This document shows, piece after piece, positions 1-9,135 of a stretch of DNA of 64,000 nt; position 1 is the stretch's first letter, and the number at the start of each line of letters is the position of its first letter. The position numbers and the translations under genes are program-made. The notes under the pieces were generated by a model that was not told where the DNA came from, did no database searches, and was given only the letters and a program-made list of their open reading frames with translations. The stretch comes from Pseudarthrobacter oxydans (GTDB lineage Bacteria > Actinomycetota > Actinomycetes > Actinomycetales > Micrococcaceae), in contig NZ_JAUSSN010000001.1 of assembly GCF_030812335.1 (NCBI RefSeq), positions 496,001 to 560,000 of the forward strand, written 5' to 3'.

Positions 1-1
1 A

Positions 2-91
2 GTGGATGTGGACGGCGAAGGCGACGACGCCAAGTTCACCTTCGCGGGCAACACCAAGCCGCGCATCCCGGAGATCGCTCCGAGCGTCTAA
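2..91 (+). CDS. C-terminal end of an unidentified protein (cut by window edge)
   Basis: An open frame enters from the left edge and encodes 29 residues ending in PEIAPSV before a TAA stop at 89-91. The start lies outside the window. The tail is acidic (VDGEGDD) then neutral, and nothing in it identifies a family. A strong terminator follows 10 bp later, so this is the last gene of its transcription unit. The reading frame is supported mainly by the terminator placed directly behind its stop codon. Confidence 0.55.
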   Translation: MDVDGEGDDAKFTFAGNTKPRIPEIAPSV

Positions 92-101
92 GCATCGGCT
101 C

Positions 102-142
102 AAAGGCCCCGTCTTCCCGAAAAGGAAGGCGGGGCCTTTTGT
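102..142 (+). terminator. Rho-independent terminator
   Basis: A GC-rich stem (AAGGCCCCGTCTTCC paired with GGAAGGCGGGGCCTT) with a small A-rich loop is followed by TTTT. It lies just after the stop codon of the upstream partial gene and should end its transcript. Confidence 0.85.
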
Positions 143-146
143 TGTG

Positions 147-204
147 CCATCTGACGCATATGGTCGTTATGGGGGCCGCTTTGGCGGCCATTTGCGTCAG
201 ATGG
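147..204. repeat. Nested inverted repeat with 12-bp perfect arms
   Basis: CCATCTGACGCA (147-158) and TGCGTCAGATGG (193-204) are perfect inverted repeats. Inside them GGCCGC/GCGGCC form a second stem round a short loop. There is no T-tract, so it is not a simple terminator. It may be a palindromic repeat element or an operator; only one copy is seen in this window. Confidence 0.55.
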
Positions 205-351
205 GTGCGGGTGTGGCGCCGCCTCGTGCCGGTGCCGCAGCGCCCACGCGGTGAGAGCACCCAACGGGGCCACCCCGACGGGTCTGAAAGCAGTGTTTCA
301 CTGTGGGTGAAATTGGTGTGATCCAGCGCACAGGGGGTGTTGAATCGGTGC

Positions 352-2481
352 ATGGCTTCCCCCGATGCAGAGACCCTGGGCGAAAAACCCGAGACCCCCT
401 TCCACGACCTGGACCATTACCTCGCGATTCCGCGGGTGGCGGGCCTGGCGTTGAGCCCGGACGGCAGCCGTCTGGTCACCACCGTGGCCACGCTGAACGC
501 CAAGGGCACCGAATACGGCACTGCCCTGTGGGAACTGGATCCGGCCGGGCAGAAGCGGGCCCGCCGCATCACCCGCAGCGCCAAGGGCGAGGCCGGCGCC
601 GTGTTCGCCGCCAGCGGCGAGCTGTACTTCACCTCCGCGCGCCCGGACCCGGAAACCCCCGACGCGGACCCGGTCAAAGCCCTGTGGGTGCTGCCCGCGG
701 ACGGCGGCGAGGCCCGCGTTGTGCTCACCCGGGCCGGTGGAGTCAGTGCGCTCCTGGCCGCGAAGGACACCGGCGCACTTTTCGTCAGCGCCGCCGTGCT
801 GGCGGGGTCCACGGATGAGGACGACGACGAGGAGCGCCGCACGGCGCGCAAGGACAACAAGGTCGCCGCCATCCTGCACAGCGGCTACCCGGTGCGCTAC
901 TGGGACGCCGATCTGGGGCCCGCCCAGCCGAGGCTTTTCGCCGTCGAACCCGGCGAGGAACGGGAGCCGGGCAGGCCCACAACTGTTGACGCCGCTCCGC
1001 CGCTGCAGCTCCGGAACCTGACGCCCGACGCCGGTGCCGGCCTTCGCGATGCCGAGTCAGTCGTCAGCCCGGACGGCAAGACCATTTACAGCAGCTTCGC
1101 CAAGCCGCTCGCGCGCGCGAATTCACGGTCCGTCCTCGTCGCGATCGACGTCGCCAGCGGCACCCGGATCGTCCTGCTGGACACCGAGGGGATGAGCTAC
1201 TTCCCCGGGCCGGTGAGCCCCGACAGCCGCACCCTGGTGGTGCTCAGCGAGAGCGACACCACGCCCGAGTCGGCCCCGCAGGTCAGGCTGCACCTGCTCG
1301 ACGTCTCCGGCCCGGTGTCCGCAGCGGCTTCGGCCGCCGCGCTGGTGCCGCTGGCGCACGGCTGGGACCGCTGGCCGCGCCCGGCCGCCTGGCTTCCGGA
1401 CGGATCGGCCCTGCTCGTCACCGCCGATGAGGACGGCGCCTCGCCGGTCTTCCGGATCAGCGTGAGCGGGGACGACGACGCGGGCCAGGTCACCCGCCTG
1501 ACCGCCGACACCGCCGCCTACACCGACGTCGTGGTCGCCCCGGACGGCCGGACCGCCTATGCGCTGCGCAGCTCCTACGAATTTCCGCCGGAAGCGGTGC
1601 GCATCGACCTCGCCGGCGGCGACACCGTCCGGCTCCCTGCCCCCGCTGAGCGCCCGCACTACCAGGGCTCGCTGGAACGGGTGGAAACGACGGCGGCCGA
1701 CGGCGCCCGCGTTCCGGCATACCTGGCGCTTCCGGACGGCGCCTCGGCCGGCCGCCCGGCCCCCCTGCTGCTCTGGATCCATGGCGGCCCGCTCGGTTCC
1801 TGGAACGCCTGGACGTGGCGCTGGAACCCCTGGCTGCTCGTGGCGCAGGGCTACGCCGTGCTGCTGCCGGACCCGGCGCTCTCCACCGGCTACGGCCAGC
1901 ACCACATCCAGCGCGGCTGGGGCGCGTGGGGCAAGGCCCCGTTCACCGACCTGATGGCCATCACCGACGCCGTCGTGCAGCGGCCGGACATCGACGAGAC
2001 GCGCGCCGCCGCCATGGGCGGCTCCTTCGGCGGCTACATGGCCAACTGGGTGGCCGGCCACACAGACCGGTTCAAGGCGATCGTCACCCACGCCAGCCTC
2101 TGGGCACTGGACCAGTTCGGCCCCACCACGGATGCCGCGCAATACTGGCTCAAGGAGATGACGGCCCAGATGGCGCTGGAGAACTCCCCGCACCTGCACG
2201 TGGAGAACATCAGCACCCCCATGCTCGTCATCCACGGCGACAAGGACTACCGCGTCCCGATCGGCGAGGGCCTGCGGCTCTGGTACGAGCTCCTCTCCAA
2301 GTCCTTGCTCGCCGCCGACGAGAACGGCGAGTCCGAGCACCGTTTCCTCTACTTCCCGGACGAGAACCACTGGATCCTCCAGCCGCAGCACGCCAAGGTC
2401 TGGTACGGCGTAGTCGAGCACTTCCTCGCCAGGAACCTGCTGGACAAGGATCTGCCGGTGCCCGCCGAGCTGGGCCTCTAG
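352..2481 (+). CDS. S9 family (prolyl oligopeptidase/acylaminoacyl-type) serine peptidase
   Basis: This 709-residue protein has an N-terminal beta-propeller-like region of about 420 residues (many SPDG/APDG turns) followed by an alpha/beta-hydrolase domain. The triad is visible: Ser558 in GGSFGGYM, Asp632 in HGDKDYRVP and His673 in DENHWI. HGGPLGS supplies the oxyanion region. S9 enzymes of this layout cleave peptides or release N-terminal acyl-amino acids, normally in the cytoplasm, and there is no signal peptide here. ATG at 352 is preferred to the in-frame GTG at 337 because family members begin shortly before the LSPDG blade. It stands alone, followed by an acetyltransferase on the same strand. 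The exact substrate cannot be read from the sequence. Confidence 0.9.
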   Translation: MASPDAETLGEKPETPFHDLDHYLAIPRVAGLALSPDGSRLVTTVATLNAKGTEYGTALWELDPAGQKRARRITRSAKGEAGAVFAASGELYFTSARPDPETPDADPVKALWVLPADGGEARVVLTRAGGVSALLAAKDTGALFVSAAVLAGSTDEDDDEERRTARKDNKVAAILHSGYPVRYWDADLGPAQPRLFAVEPGEEREPGRPTTVDAAPPLQLRNLTPDAGAGLRDAESVVSPDGKTIYSSFAKPLARANSRSVLVAIDVASGTRIVLLDTEGMSYFPGPVSPDSRTLVVLSESDTTPESAPQVRLHLLDVSGPVSAAASAAALVPLAHGWDRWPRPAAWLPDGSALLVTADEDGASPVFRISVSGDDDAGQVTRLTADTAAYTDVVVAPDGRTAYALRSSYEFPPEAVRIDLAGGDTVRLPAPAERPHYQGSLERVETTAADGARVPAYLALPDGASAGRPAPLLLWIHGGPLGSWNAWTWRWNPWLLVAQGYAVLLPDPALSTGYGQHHIQRGWGAWGKAPFTDLMAITDAVVQRPDIDETRAAAMGGSFGGYMANWVAGHTDRFKAIVTHASLWALDQFGPTTDAAQYWLKEMTAQMALENSPHLHVENISTPMLVIHGDKDYRVPIGEGLRLWYELLSKSLLAADENGESEHRFLYFPDENHWILQPQHAKVWYGVVEHFLARNLLDKDLPVPAELGL

Positions 2482-2562
2482 GCCGCCGCCGTCCGGCGCG
2501 GAGGCTGGTGCCCCAGGCGCCATTTTCCGAACCAGGGTAAGCGTCCCCCGTAGGATTGGGCT

Positions 2563-3072
2563 GTGACTGAGACAATCCGCATCCGCCCTGCCCGCACCAG
2601 CGACGTCGGGGCGATCAAGACGCTCGTGGCGCCGCTGGCCGAGAAGCGGATCCTGATGGCTAAGGAAACCGTGGCCTACTACGAAAGCCTGCAGGAGTTC
2701 CGGATCGCCGAGTCCCCGGACGGCGAGGTGATCGGCTGCGGGGCGCTGCACGTTATGTGGGAGGACCTCGCCGAAGTGCGCACCCTTACGGCCTCAGATG
2801 CCTGGCGCGGAAAAGGCGTGGGACACCTGCTCGTTGAGCGCCTGCTGGAGGACGCCAAGGCGCTGGGGGTGTCCCGTGTCTTCTGCCTGACCTTCGAGGT
2901 GGACTTCTTCAAAAAGCACGGCTTCGAGGTCATGGCCGACCAGACCGCCGTCGACCCGGTCGTGTATTCGGAGTTGCTGCGCTCGCACGATGAGGGCGTT
3001 GCCGAGTTCCTCGACCTGGCGCGGGTGAAGCCCAATACGCTCGGCAATACCCGGATGATCAAAACCCTGTAA
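2563..3072 (+). CDS. argA: Amino-acid N-acetyltransferase (short GNAT-type N-acetylglutamate synthase)
   Basis: A 169-residue single GNAT domain. The acetyl-CoA pyrophosphate loop is WRGKGVG (about residues 86-92). The sequence closely follows the short actinobacterial ArgA type (as in Mycobacterium tuberculosis Rv2747): CGALHVMWEDLAEVRT in the middle and GVAEFLDLARVKPNTLGNTRM at the C-terminus. The expected reaction is acetyl-CoA plus L-glutamate (or glutamine) to the N-acetyl amino acid, the first step of arginine synthesis. Translation starts at GTG 2563, 81 bp after the peptidase stop. No other arginine genes are nearby, as is usual for this type. A general amino-acid acetyltransferase remains possible. 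Confidence 0.85.
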   Translation: MTETIRIRPARTSDVGAIKTLVAPLAEKRILMAKETVAYYESLQEFRIAESPDGEVIGCGALHVMWEDLAEVRTLTASDAWRGKGVGHLLVERLLEDAKALGVSRVFCLTFEVDFFKKHGFEVMADQTAVDPVVYSELLRSHDEGVAEFLDLARVKPNTLGNTRMIKTL

Positions 3073-3181
3073 AACCGCGCCCGGACAGGCCACCACGGAC
3101 CAGGTCTTCCCATCTATAAATTTGATGGATAAACTGATCCCGGTCCAGGGGGTGGACCACCCGACATCCGGAGGCAAGAAA

Positions 3182-3439
3182 TTGCACGAACGCGTGACTT
3201 TTCCAGATTTCTCCGCATTCCAAATGACCATCGCCGGCGGGGCGCCAGCACACCACACCACGGATCCGGATACCCGGGAAGTCACCGCCGAGGGCCCGGC
3301 GGGTCATCGCCCGGACCTCGCGTCCGGCCCCGGGCCGGCGCCCGGAACCGATCAGGGGCGACTCAACGCGCCGCCGTTCTCCTGGCTTGGCAGCGACGCC
3401 TGGCCGACCTTCCCGCTGTGGGCCGATAAACCAAGCTGA
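3182..3439 (+). CDS. Possible small hypothetical protein
   Basis: A TTG at 3182 has a good ribosome-binding site (GGAGG, 7 bp upstream) and opens an 85-residue frame rich in Pro, Gly and Thr, with no recognised domain. An in-frame ATG at 3122 exists but lacks a ribosome-binding site. An overlapping frame on the other strand is also open, so coding is uncertain. It would be a monocistronic gene between the acetyltransferase and the dihydroxyacetone kinase operon. It may be non-coding. Confidence 0.3.
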   Translation: MHERVTFPDFSAFQMTIAGGAPAHHTTDPDTREVTAEGPAGHRPDLASGPGPAPGTDQGRLNAPPFSWLGSDAWPTFPLWADKPS

Positions 3440-3581
3440 GGCACCCGCGGATCCGGGGAAAGCGGCCGTCCGGCAGCACCCGATTCCGTTCCCGAGGTTG
3501 TGAATCCGGAGCCTACCGCTGGCAGGGGCCCCGGTAGTAGGGTCTAACCAAGCAGCCAGGACACCATCCAGGGAGCACGCC

Positions 3582-4583
<1,002 letters not shown>

Positions 4584-4585
4584 CC

Positions 4586-5212
4586 GTGGGGCTGGACGTC
4601 AACTGGGCACTCCGCTGGCTGACCCTGTCGGCCCAGGCCATGGCGGAGCACCGGGAAGAGCTCATCGAGCTGGACCGGCCGATCGGCGATTCGGACCACG
4701 GCGAGAACATGGACCGCGGGTTCAAAGCCGTGATGGTAAAGATTGCCGAGGCGCCGCCGGAAACGGCCGGGGCGGCCCTGAAGCTGACCGCCATGACCCT
4801 GATGTCCAAGGTCGGCGGAGCCGCCGGCCCGCTATACGGCACGGCCTTCCTCCGGGCGGGCACGGCGCTGGGCGAGGCGTCCGACATCGACGCCGCCACC
4901 CTCGCCACGGCGTTCCAGGCTGCCCGGGACGGGATCGTGGCCCGCGGAAAGGCGGAATCGGGCGACAAAACGATGGTTGATGCCTGGACCCCGGCAGTGG
5001 ACGCGGCCGCCGCCGCGGCCGGCGACAGCGACGTTTTCAAGGTCCTGGTGGCCGCCGCCGAGGCGGCAGAGGCCGGGGCCGTCTCCACCGACCCGATGCT
5101 CGCCCGCAAGGGACGTGCCAGCTATCTGGGGGAGCGCAGCATCGGCCACCGGGATCCGGGCGCCGTCTCCAGTGCCCTGATCCTGCGCGCCGCCGTCGGG
5201 GCAGCTGAATGA
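4586..5212 (+). CDS. dhaL: Dihydroxyacetone kinase, nucleotide-binding subunit DhaL
   Basis: A 208-residue all-helical DhaL. The Mg-ADP ligands are visible as Asp30, Asp35 and Asp37 in LDRPIGDSDHGENM, followed by a Gly/Ala-rich helix set and SKVGGAAGPLYGT. In PTS-type systems DhaL keeps ADP as a permanent cofactor that DhaM re-phosphorylates, and passes the phosphate to dihydroxyacetone on DhaK. The GTG start lies 2 bp after dhaK and the stop overlaps the dhaM start (ATGA), pointing to translational coupling. Confidence 0.96.
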   Translation: MGLDVNWALRWLTLSAQAMAEHREELIELDRPIGDSDHGENMDRGFKAVMVKIAEAPPETAGAALKLTAMTLMSKVGGAAGPLYGTAFLRAGTALGEASDIDAATLATAFQAARDGIVARGKAESGDKTMVDAWTPAVDAAAAAAGDSDVFKVLVAAAEAAEAGAVSTDPMLARKGRASYLGERSIGHRDPGAVSSALILRAAVGAAE

Positions 5213-5883
5213 CCGTCAAGCTCGTCGTCGTCTCCCACAGCGAAAAGATCGCCGACGGCGCCGCCGAGCTTGCCGCCCAGATGGCGCCCGACGTGCTGAT
5301 CCTTCCCGCCGGCGGCACCGACGACGGCCGGATCGGCACCAGCCTCGAGCGGGTCATGGCGGCGCTGGAGCAGGCCGGGGATGTCAACAGCGACGGCATC
5401 GTCGTCCTGACGGACCTGGGCTCGGCCGTGATGACGGCCGAATCCGCGGTGGAATTCCTGGCGGACCCCTCCTCCGTGCTGCTGGCCGACGCGCCCCTGG
5501 TCGAAGGTCTGGTCGCGGCCGCCGTGGCCGCGCAGGCCGGAGCGGATTCCGCGGGCGTGAAGGAAGCAGCGGAAGCCGTCTACCGGCCCCCGGCCGCGGC
5601 ACAGCACGTTCACGAGCACCGGCCGCCGGAGGCGACAGGGGACTTCGAACTCATCAACCAGGCCGGCATGCACGCCCGACCGGCCGCGAAGATCGCTGGC
5701 GGACTCTCCGGGATGGACGCCGAGGTGACAGTGAACGGCGCCGACGGCGCATCTATGACCGAACTGATGATGCTCGCGGCAGCCAAGGGAACGGTGCTGC
5801 ACGTCGAAGCCAGCGGCCCGGACGCAGGCAAAGCCGTGGACTACCTGCGCGGACTGATCACGGCGGGCTTCGGCGAACCTTAG
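5209..5883 (+). CDS. dhaM: Dihydroxyacetone kinase phosphoryl donor DhaM (EIIA-Man plus HPr domains)
   Basis: This 224-residue protein has two domains. Residues 1-125 are a mannose-type EIIA with the phospho-histidine His10 in VVVSHSEKIADG. After an Ala/Pro/His-rich linker, residues 144-224 are an HPr-like domain with phospho-histidine His155 in NQAGMHARPA. It relays phosphate from general PTS proteins to DhaL-ADP. There is no C-terminal Enzyme I fragment as in the three-domain Escherichia coli DhaM, so phosphate must come from a separate Enzyme I, with or without a separate HPr. It is the last gene of the dha operon. Confidence 0.94.
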   Translation: MTVKLVVVSHSEKIADGAAELAAQMAPDVLILPAGGTDDGRIGTSLERVMAALEQAGDVNSDGIVVLTDLGSAVMTAESAVEFLADPSSVLLADAPLVEGLVAAAVAAQAGADSAGVKEAAEAVYRPPAAAQHVHEHRPPEATGDFELINQAGMHARPAAKIAGGLSGMDAEVTVNGADGASMTELMMLAAAKGTVLHVEASGPDAGKAVDYLRGLITAGFGEP

Positions 5884-5893
5884 CGGACCGGTC

Positions 5894-6586
5894 TCAGACC
5901 GCACCGGCCGCGGTCAGGTCCGGCGCTGCCGTGGCGTGCCGGGAGCCGCTCCAGGCGATCCACACGCCGGCAACAGCCATCAGCAGCGCCCCTGCGGCCT
6001 GGGTCGGCAGGCTGCTCCCCGTCGTCGCCTGCCCCAGGACGACGCCCAGGAGATAGAACACGACGGCGCCGGCCGCCCAGAGTGCCCCGGCCCAGCGCGG
6101 CAACATGTGGGAACGCCACACCGCGACCCCCAGCAGGATGTTGCCGAGGAAAGCGAGCACGAGGCCAATCAGGAACGCCCCCGTCATGGACCCCGGGAAT
6201 TCCAGCAGCATCACCTTCTCGTTTCCGGCCAGGTAGGCCTTTCCAAGGGCGGGGGTGACGAAGGTGGAGATCACGGCCGGCACCAGCAACAGGGCGGTGC
6301 CGGCGGCGGCGGTGACCATTGCCGCCAGCGCCAGGCCGCCCACCCGGCAGTTCGCCAGGCAGCAGCCCAGTGCGAAGACGCCGAAGATCGCCAGGATTGT
6401 GCCCAGCGTGCTGCCGAACAGGTGGCTGAACTGGTAGGAGTCGGAGCTGACAAACCGCGCCCAGGCGTCCGGGTCCTTCTCCTGGTTCGGCTGCGGCTCC
6501 AGCGTGGACCAGGCAGTCACAAGCCACGACACCGGCAGCGCCCACAGCCCGGTCCGGATCCAGCGGCTGATGTTTTGTGAGTTCAT
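5894..6586 (-). CDS. Multi-pass membrane protein of unknown function
   Basis: A roughly 230-residue protein with about six hydrophobic segments and a periplasm-facing loop after the first one (EPQPNQEKDPDAWARFVSS). The layout resembles the DUF4386-like membrane proteins and the protein at 20785-21573 in this window, but no catalytic motif is visible. ATG 6586 is chosen because AAAGGTGG lies just upstream; an in-frame GTG at 6595 overlaps that site. It is the second gene of a two-gene unit with the upstream lipoprotein. Its end faces dhaM. Confidence 0.75.
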   Translation of the reverse strand: MNSQNISRWIRTGLWALPVSWLVTAWSTLEPQPNQEKDPDAWARFVSSDSYQFSHLFGSTLGTILAIFGVFALGCCLANCRVGGLALAAMVTAAAGTALLLVPAVISTFVTPALGKAYLAGNEKVMLLEFPGSMTGAFLIGLVLAFLGNILLGVAVWRSHMLPRWAGALWAAGAVVFYLLGVVLGQATTGSSLPTQAAGALLMAVAGVWIAWSGSRHATAAPDLTAAGAV

Positions 6587-6610
6587 GGTGTCCACCTTTC
6601 TCCACGCGGT

Positions 6611-7102
6611 TTAGACGGCCCGGAGGCCTTCCGCATCCAGCAGCACTCCGGCTGAGATGAACCTGCCGCACTGTTCGCCGTACGGGTACGCCACCCGCGG
6701 CGTGAACGTCAGGGTCCGGACGGGCAGGGGGAGGCCGCCGGCGCCGGTGCCTGCCGCCGTCACCTCGATGGGGGATTCCGTGAGCCGATCCAGCATGAGC
6801 ATCCCGGTCATGGTGCCGTCCGGCGTGGCGGTCGCGGAACAGGGACGGTCCTTGTCCGGTCCCGGTTCGCAGCCCTGGTCCACCGTGGTGCTGCCCGGGA
6901 ACAGCTCAAGGTCAGCCTCCGTGCAGCGCCCGTCCTGGCAGGCCTTGAGGCGGATTGTCTTCACGGAACCGGCGTACTCCCGGGCCACCGTCAGTGCCAC
7001 TACCTGTGCCTGGGCGATGGCCGGGCACGCCGTTTGGGGCTGGCACCCGGCGCCCAGCAGGGCGGTGCAACCCAGGCCCACGAGTGCTGCGAACGCGCGC
7101 AT
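6611..7102 (-). CDS. Predicted lipoprotein
   Basis: A 163-residue exported protein. A short hydrophobic signal ends in the lipobox LLGAGC, so Cys20 should be lipidated and the protein anchored to the outer face of the membrane. The rest contains five further Cys residues that could form disulphides (for example ACQDGRC and GCEPGPDKDRPC) and no recognised domain. The membrane-protein gene follows 24 bp after its stop, suggesting joint transcription. Confidence 0.75.
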   Translation of the reverse strand: MRAFAALVGLGCTALLGAGCQPQTACPAIAQAQVVALTVAREYAGSVKTIRLKACQDGRCTEADLELFPGSTTVDQGCEPGPDKDRPCSATATPDGTMTGMLMLDRLTESPIEVTAAGTGAGGLPLPVRTLTFTPRVAYPYGEQCGRFISAGVLLDAEGLRAV

Positions 7103-7140
7103 GCTTCAGGGTAGTTCCGGCAGCCCGGCCGAGCTAGGGT

Positions 7141-7204
7141 CCGGCGTCCTGGGGCCCGGCGTCCTGGGGTGATCAGGCGGGCAGGGGGATCAGGCGGGCA
7201 GCAG
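7141..7204. repeat. Two adjacent short tandem duplications at the 3' end of mutY
   Basis: CCGGCGTCCTGGGG occurs twice with a 15-bp period (7141-7154, 7156-7169). GATCAGGCGGGCAG then occurs twice with a 17-bp period (7171-7184, 7188-7201). The second pair includes the last codons and stop of mutY, so that stop region has been duplicated downstream of the gene. This looks like replication slippage. Confidence 0.75.
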
Positions 7205-8149
7205 GAAACCTGCGGGATGCAGTTCGGCCAGCCCGTCGCTCAGCAGCCCGGCCAGCGCGCGGTCCAGCTGTTCCGGGGCGCAGCCAAGCCGGTGCAGGGC
7301 GGCCAGCGGAATTCCGATCCCGGCCGGTTCGAAGCCAAGATCCGCCGGCGCCCGGTGGAAGAGCTCGGCGGCCACCGGCGACTCGGCCACGCGGAGGACA
7401 GCCATCACCGCACCCCGCACCTGTCGGTCCGTTCCGTGCCAGGACTGCCCCTTGGGCGTGTACGTCGGCGGCGGCTCCCCGGCTGCGAGCCAGGCGCAGG
7501 AGCCGCTGACCGGGCATTCCCCGCACTTCGGCGACCTCGCCGTGCACACCAGCGCTCCCAGCTCCATAACGGAGGCGTTCCAGCGGACGGAGGGGCCGGC
7601 GTCGTCGGGCAGTGCCTGCGCGGCAAGCCGCATCTCCGCGGCGGTGAGCGCCGGCGACGGCAGGGCCGCGCCGGAAAACAGGCGCGCGTGCACGCGGCGG
7701 ATGTTGGTGTCCACCACGGTTTCGCGGCGCCCGAAGGCGAAGGCGGCGACGGCCGCCGCGGTGTAGCTGCCCACCCCGGGCAGCTCCAGGAGTTCCGGGT
7801 ACGTGCCGGGAACGTTTCCGCCGTGGCTGGCGCCGATGGCGGCGGCGGCCGCGTGCAGCCGCAGGGCCCGCCGCGGATAGCCCAGCCGTCCCCAGGCCCG
7901 GACCGCTTCGCCGGCGGGCTCCCGGGCCAGGTCGGCGGGCGCGGGCCAGCGCCGCAGCCATTCCTCCCAGACCGGCAGCACCCGCACCACTGGCGTCTGC
8001 TGCAGCATGATCTCGCTGACCAGCACGCCCCACGGGGTGCATTCCGGCGCCCGCCACGGCAGGTCCCGGGCGTTGGCCCCGAACCAGGTGTCGAGAGCCT
8101 CATGGAGGGCGGTCAGCGGAGCAGCCGCGGGAAGGTCGGCCGGAAGCAC
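7190..8149 (-). CDS. mutY: A/G-specific adenine glycosylase
   Basis: A base-excision DNA glycosylase that removes adenine paired with 8-oxoguanine. Visible in order: VSEIMLQQTPVVRV with the catalytic Glu, the helix-hairpin-helix LPGVGSYTAAA, VVDTNIRRV with the catalytic Asp, and the iron-sulphur cluster set CTARSPKCGECPVSGSC. A short C-terminal region follows that is smaller than a full MutT-like recognition domain. The frame stays open to 8293, overlapping the divergent gene, so the start is internal. GTG 8149 (319 residues) sits where family members begin, but has no clear ribosome-binding site; GTG 8224 is an alternative. Confidence 0.9.
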   Translation of the reverse strand: MLPADLPAAAPLTALHEALDTWFGANARDLPWRAPECTPWGVLVSEIMLQQTPVVRVLPVWEEWLRRWPAPADLAREPAGEAVRAWGRLGYPRRALRLHAAAAAIGASHGGNVPGTYPELLELPGVGSYTAAAVAAFAFGRRETVVDTNIRRVHARLFSGAALPSPALTAAEMRLAAQALPDDAGPSVRWNASVMELGALVCTARSPKCGECPVSGSCAWLAAGEPPPTYTPKGQSWHGTDRQVRGAVMAVLRVAESPVAAELFHRAPADLGFEPAGIGIPLAALHRLGCAPEQLDRALAGLLSDGLAELHPAGFLLPA

Positions 8150-8281
8150 TGAGGCGGGGGCGGCGAGGGCGGTGGGGGAATCGGCTAGAGCTTTGATGGA
8201 TCCAGCGTAATAGACGAGGGCCACACACTGCCTGCGGCGTGGGAGGGCCCCATACCCGGCGCGGTTCTCTAGCCTAGAAGG

Positions 8282-9037
8282 ATGGGCAGGCACGACAATT
8301 CAGGAACTCACGGTTCCCGCCCGGGGACTTCCGGCAGCGGAGCATCCTCGGGCCGGAAACCGGCGCGCCAGCCTGCGCGGAAGCCCGACGGCAAGCCCGC
8401 GGGTAAAGCTGCGGGCAAAGCTGCGCGGAAACCGGCCAGTCCCGTCTACCGCCGCCGCCGGCTGTTCGTGGGCGCCGCCCTGCTGCTCGTGATCGCCGTC
8501 GCCTTCGGCGGATTCGCCGCCGTCTCCAGTGTTGTCAATGCCGGGCAGTCCAATTCCGGCGGGGGCACGGCCCTCTCGGGCCAGGAAACGCTACCGGCCG
8601 CCGGCCCGGAAACCACGCCTTCCCCTTCGGCAACACCGACCGGGAACGGCTGCGAGCAGAACCTCCTGACCGTCACGGCCGCCACGGACAAGGCCTCCTA
8701 CGCGGAGGGCGAGAACCCGCTGCTCACACTCAAGGTGACGAACGGCAACAAGGTGCCGTGTCAGGTCAATATCGGGACATCACAGATGGAATTCCTGATC
8801 ACCAGCGGCTCGGACCGGATTTTTTCGTCCACTGACTGCCAGACCGACCCCACCGAGCTCATCAAGACCATCGCGCCGGGGCAAAGCGAGACGGCGAACT
8901 TCCCGTGGCAGCGCAACCGCACCGTCCAAGGCTGCGCCCCGATCGAGGCAAAGCCGGGGGCGGGCGGCGCGTACTACGTCTTCACCGCACGCCTGGCGAA
9001 CAAAACCAGCCCCAAGGCCGTGTTCCAGCTCAACTAA
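8282..9037 (+). CDS. Membrane-anchored exported protein with a basic low-complexity N-terminus
   Basis: This 251-residue protein has three parts. Residues 1-57 are a Lys/Arg/Pro/Ala-rich tail with repeated KPA/KAAGK units. Residues 60-85 form one membrane helix. An external part of about 165 residues has a Ser/Thr/Pro linker followed by a beta-rich domain containing four Cys and patterns such as LLTVTAATDKASYAEGENP. The external domain resembles general DUF4232-like exported beta domains, which is weak evidence. The basic tail faces the cytoplasm and could bind nucleic acid or phospholipid (inference). It is divergent from mutY and convergent with disA. Confidence 0.75.
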   Translation: MGRHDNSGTHGSRPGTSGSGASSGRKPARQPARKPDGKPAGKAAGKAARKPASPVYRRRRLFVGAALLLVIAVAFGGFAAVSSVVNAGQSNSGGGTALSGQETLPAAGPETTPSPSATPTGNGCEQNLLTVTAATDKASYAEGENPLLTLKVTNGNKVPCQVNIGTSQMEFLITSGSDRIFSSTDCQTDPTELIKTIAPGQSETANFPWQRNRTVQGCAPIEAKPGAGGAYYVFTARLANKTSPKAVFQLN

Positions 9038-9067
9038 TCCCAATCGACCAATTCCCATGGACTAATT

Positions 9068-9133
9068 CCCATCGATTGCTCCATGGGCGCCCTTTTGGGG
9101 CCCCAAAAGGGCAGTTGCGGAGCACTCGACGGG
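9068..9133. repeat. 66-bp palindromic repeat, copy A1, between convergent gene ends
   Basis: This copy aligns without gaps to a second copy at 35411-35476. The outer arms are CCCATCGATTGCTCCA and GGAGCACTCGACGGG, and the inner stem is CCCTTTTGGGG/CCCCAAAAGGG. It ends 2 bp before the disA stop and starts 30 bp after the stop of the facing gene, so it probably acts as a two-way terminator. Confidence 0.85.
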
Positions 9134-9135
9134 GG

